Shown here: one piece after another, positions 4,751-5,281 of the stretch
How the letters are laid out: each line of letters starts with the position of its first letter
Position numbering within the stretch: the first letter of the stretch is position 1
Source of the DNA: Bacteroidota bacterium
GTDB lineage: Bacteria; Bacteroidota; Bacteroidia; Flavobacteriales_D; Crocinitomicaceae
NCBI GenBank assembly: GCA_024280195.1
Contig: JAJRQP010000038.1
Span: 1-5,281 of the forward strand
DNA: 5,281 nucleotides
Direction: 5' to 3'
Translations under genes and position numbers: made by a program
The notes under the pieces: generated by a model
Databases searched by the model: none
What the model was told of the DNA's origin: nothing
The model's input: only the letters and a program-made list of their open reading frames with translations

Positions 4751-5281
4751 ATGACAACAGAGAAAAAAGACATATACTGGAGAGCTTACCTGATTTATTT
4801 CGGGTTTGTCATCTTGATGTTGGTTGTTTTTATTAAAACAATTAGCATTCAATTTGGTAGCGGCACAACCGTATATTCTTCTTCTAATGAGTCTGGTGAG
4901 AAAATGCCGACAAGAATCACCAAACGAACTCCTCGTCGTGGACAGATTTTAGATGCCAACTACACACCTCTTGTTACCTCTGTTTCTTTTTACGACATCC
5001 ACATGGATCCAACTGTTATCAAGGAGAAATTATTCAACGAAGATATTTCTAACCTTTGCAACGAACTGGCTGAACTCTTCCCAAACAAAACAGCGAGAGA
5101 ATACGAAGTTTACATCAAGAAAGGTCGAGCTGAGAAAAAAAGATACCTTCTATTAAAAAAGAAAGCATCAAACATTGAACGCAAGAAACTGCACAAAATG
5201 CCAATTTTCAAAGAGGGTAGATTTAAAGGTGGCCTCATTGATAATGAAGAAACAATCATCAGAAAAAGACCTCACGGAGAA
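4751..5281 (+). CDS. ftsI: FtsI/PBP2-type septal peptidoglycan transpeptidase, N-terminal 177 residues (cut by window)
   Basis: Class B penicillin-binding protein expected to cross-link septal peptidoglycan in the periplasm, anchored in the inner membrane. The frame runs open from ATG 4751 to the window end. Visible parts are a short cytoplasmic tail (MTTEKKDIYWR, 1-11), one membrane helix (~12-29), and the start of the PBP dimerisation (pedestal) domain. That domain shows PRRGQILDANYTPLVTSV at 61-78, equivalent to the family RGxIxDxxGxxLA motif, and the segment IRKRPHGE at the end, equivalent to the R-x-P-x-G block. The transpeptidase domain with its SxxK serine lies outside the window, so activity cannot be judged. 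It follows the FtsL-like gene by 8 bases in the usual dcw order, which separates it from the elongation-type PBP2. The ATG directly precedes the charged lead-in to the helix. Confidence 0.92.
   Translation, partial: MTTEKKDIYWRAYLIYFGFVILMLVVFIKTISIQFGSGTTVYSSSNESGEKMPTRITKRTPRRGQILDANYTPLVTSVSFYDIHMDPTVIKEKLFNEDISNLCNELAELFPNKTAREYEVYIKKGRAEKKRYLLLKKKASNIERKKLHKMPIFKEGRFKGGLIDNEETIIRKRPHGE

Noticed and set aside
4239..4852. Three minus-strand open frames opposite rsmH, ftsL and the start of ftsI
   Set aside because: They are shadows of real plus-strand genes; their hydrophobic runs (Leu/Phe) come from reversed Lys/Glu codons of the coiled coil.
4953..5156. Plus-strand open frame of 67 codons
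   Set aside because: It is an alternative frame inside ftsI, whose own frame is continuous and carries the pedestal-domain motif.

Overview
The window looks like chromosomal DNA of a Bacteroidota bacterium, most likely Flavobacteriales (a Fluviicola/Crocinitomicaceae-type relative is a guess from memory). The evidence is AT-rich DNA, starts without Shine-Dalgarno sequences, promoter sites of the Bacteroidota type (TTG, then 17-23 bases, then TAnnTTTG), and a cell-division cluster in the order mraZ, rsmH, ftsL-like, ftsI. All eight genes are housekeeping or ordinary accessory types. I see no mobile element, CRISPR array, tRNA, rRNA or phage gene.

Left half, minus strand (read right to left): a DMT/EamA-family membrane transporter (1768-2712), then rplU (1382-1693) and rpmA (1072-1341) as a ribosomal-protein pair with their own promoter at 1736-1765. 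A strong intrinsic terminator follows at 1002-1051. Then comes serS (964 down to the window edge), whose last ~100 codons lie outside. The serS frame and the ftsI frame at the other end are open to the window edges, so both genes are partial.

Right half, plus strand: the start of the division and cell wall (dcw) cluster. It holds mraZ (2956-3414), rsmH (3404-4321), a short FtsL-like membrane protein (4311-4742) and the N-terminal 177 codons of the FtsI/PBP2-type transpeptidase (from 4751). The first three genes overlap by 11 bases at each junction and ftsI follows after 8 bases, so they are probably one translationally coupled operon. MraZ would act as its DNA-binding regulator, RsmH modifies 16S rRNA, and FtsL and FtsI act in the septal wall machinery.

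The most interesting part is the 243-base divergent spacer between the transporter and mraZ (2713-2955). It carries two clusters of GTGGTA units repeated every 10 bases, the same phasing as known MraZ operators. One cluster lies just before mraZ. The other is an exact 17-base inverted copy about 100 bases away, inside a good candidate promoter for the transporter. This suggests that MraZ controls its own operon and also the divergent transporter. No fully convincing mraZ promoter was found. The rest of the window is well explained by known families.
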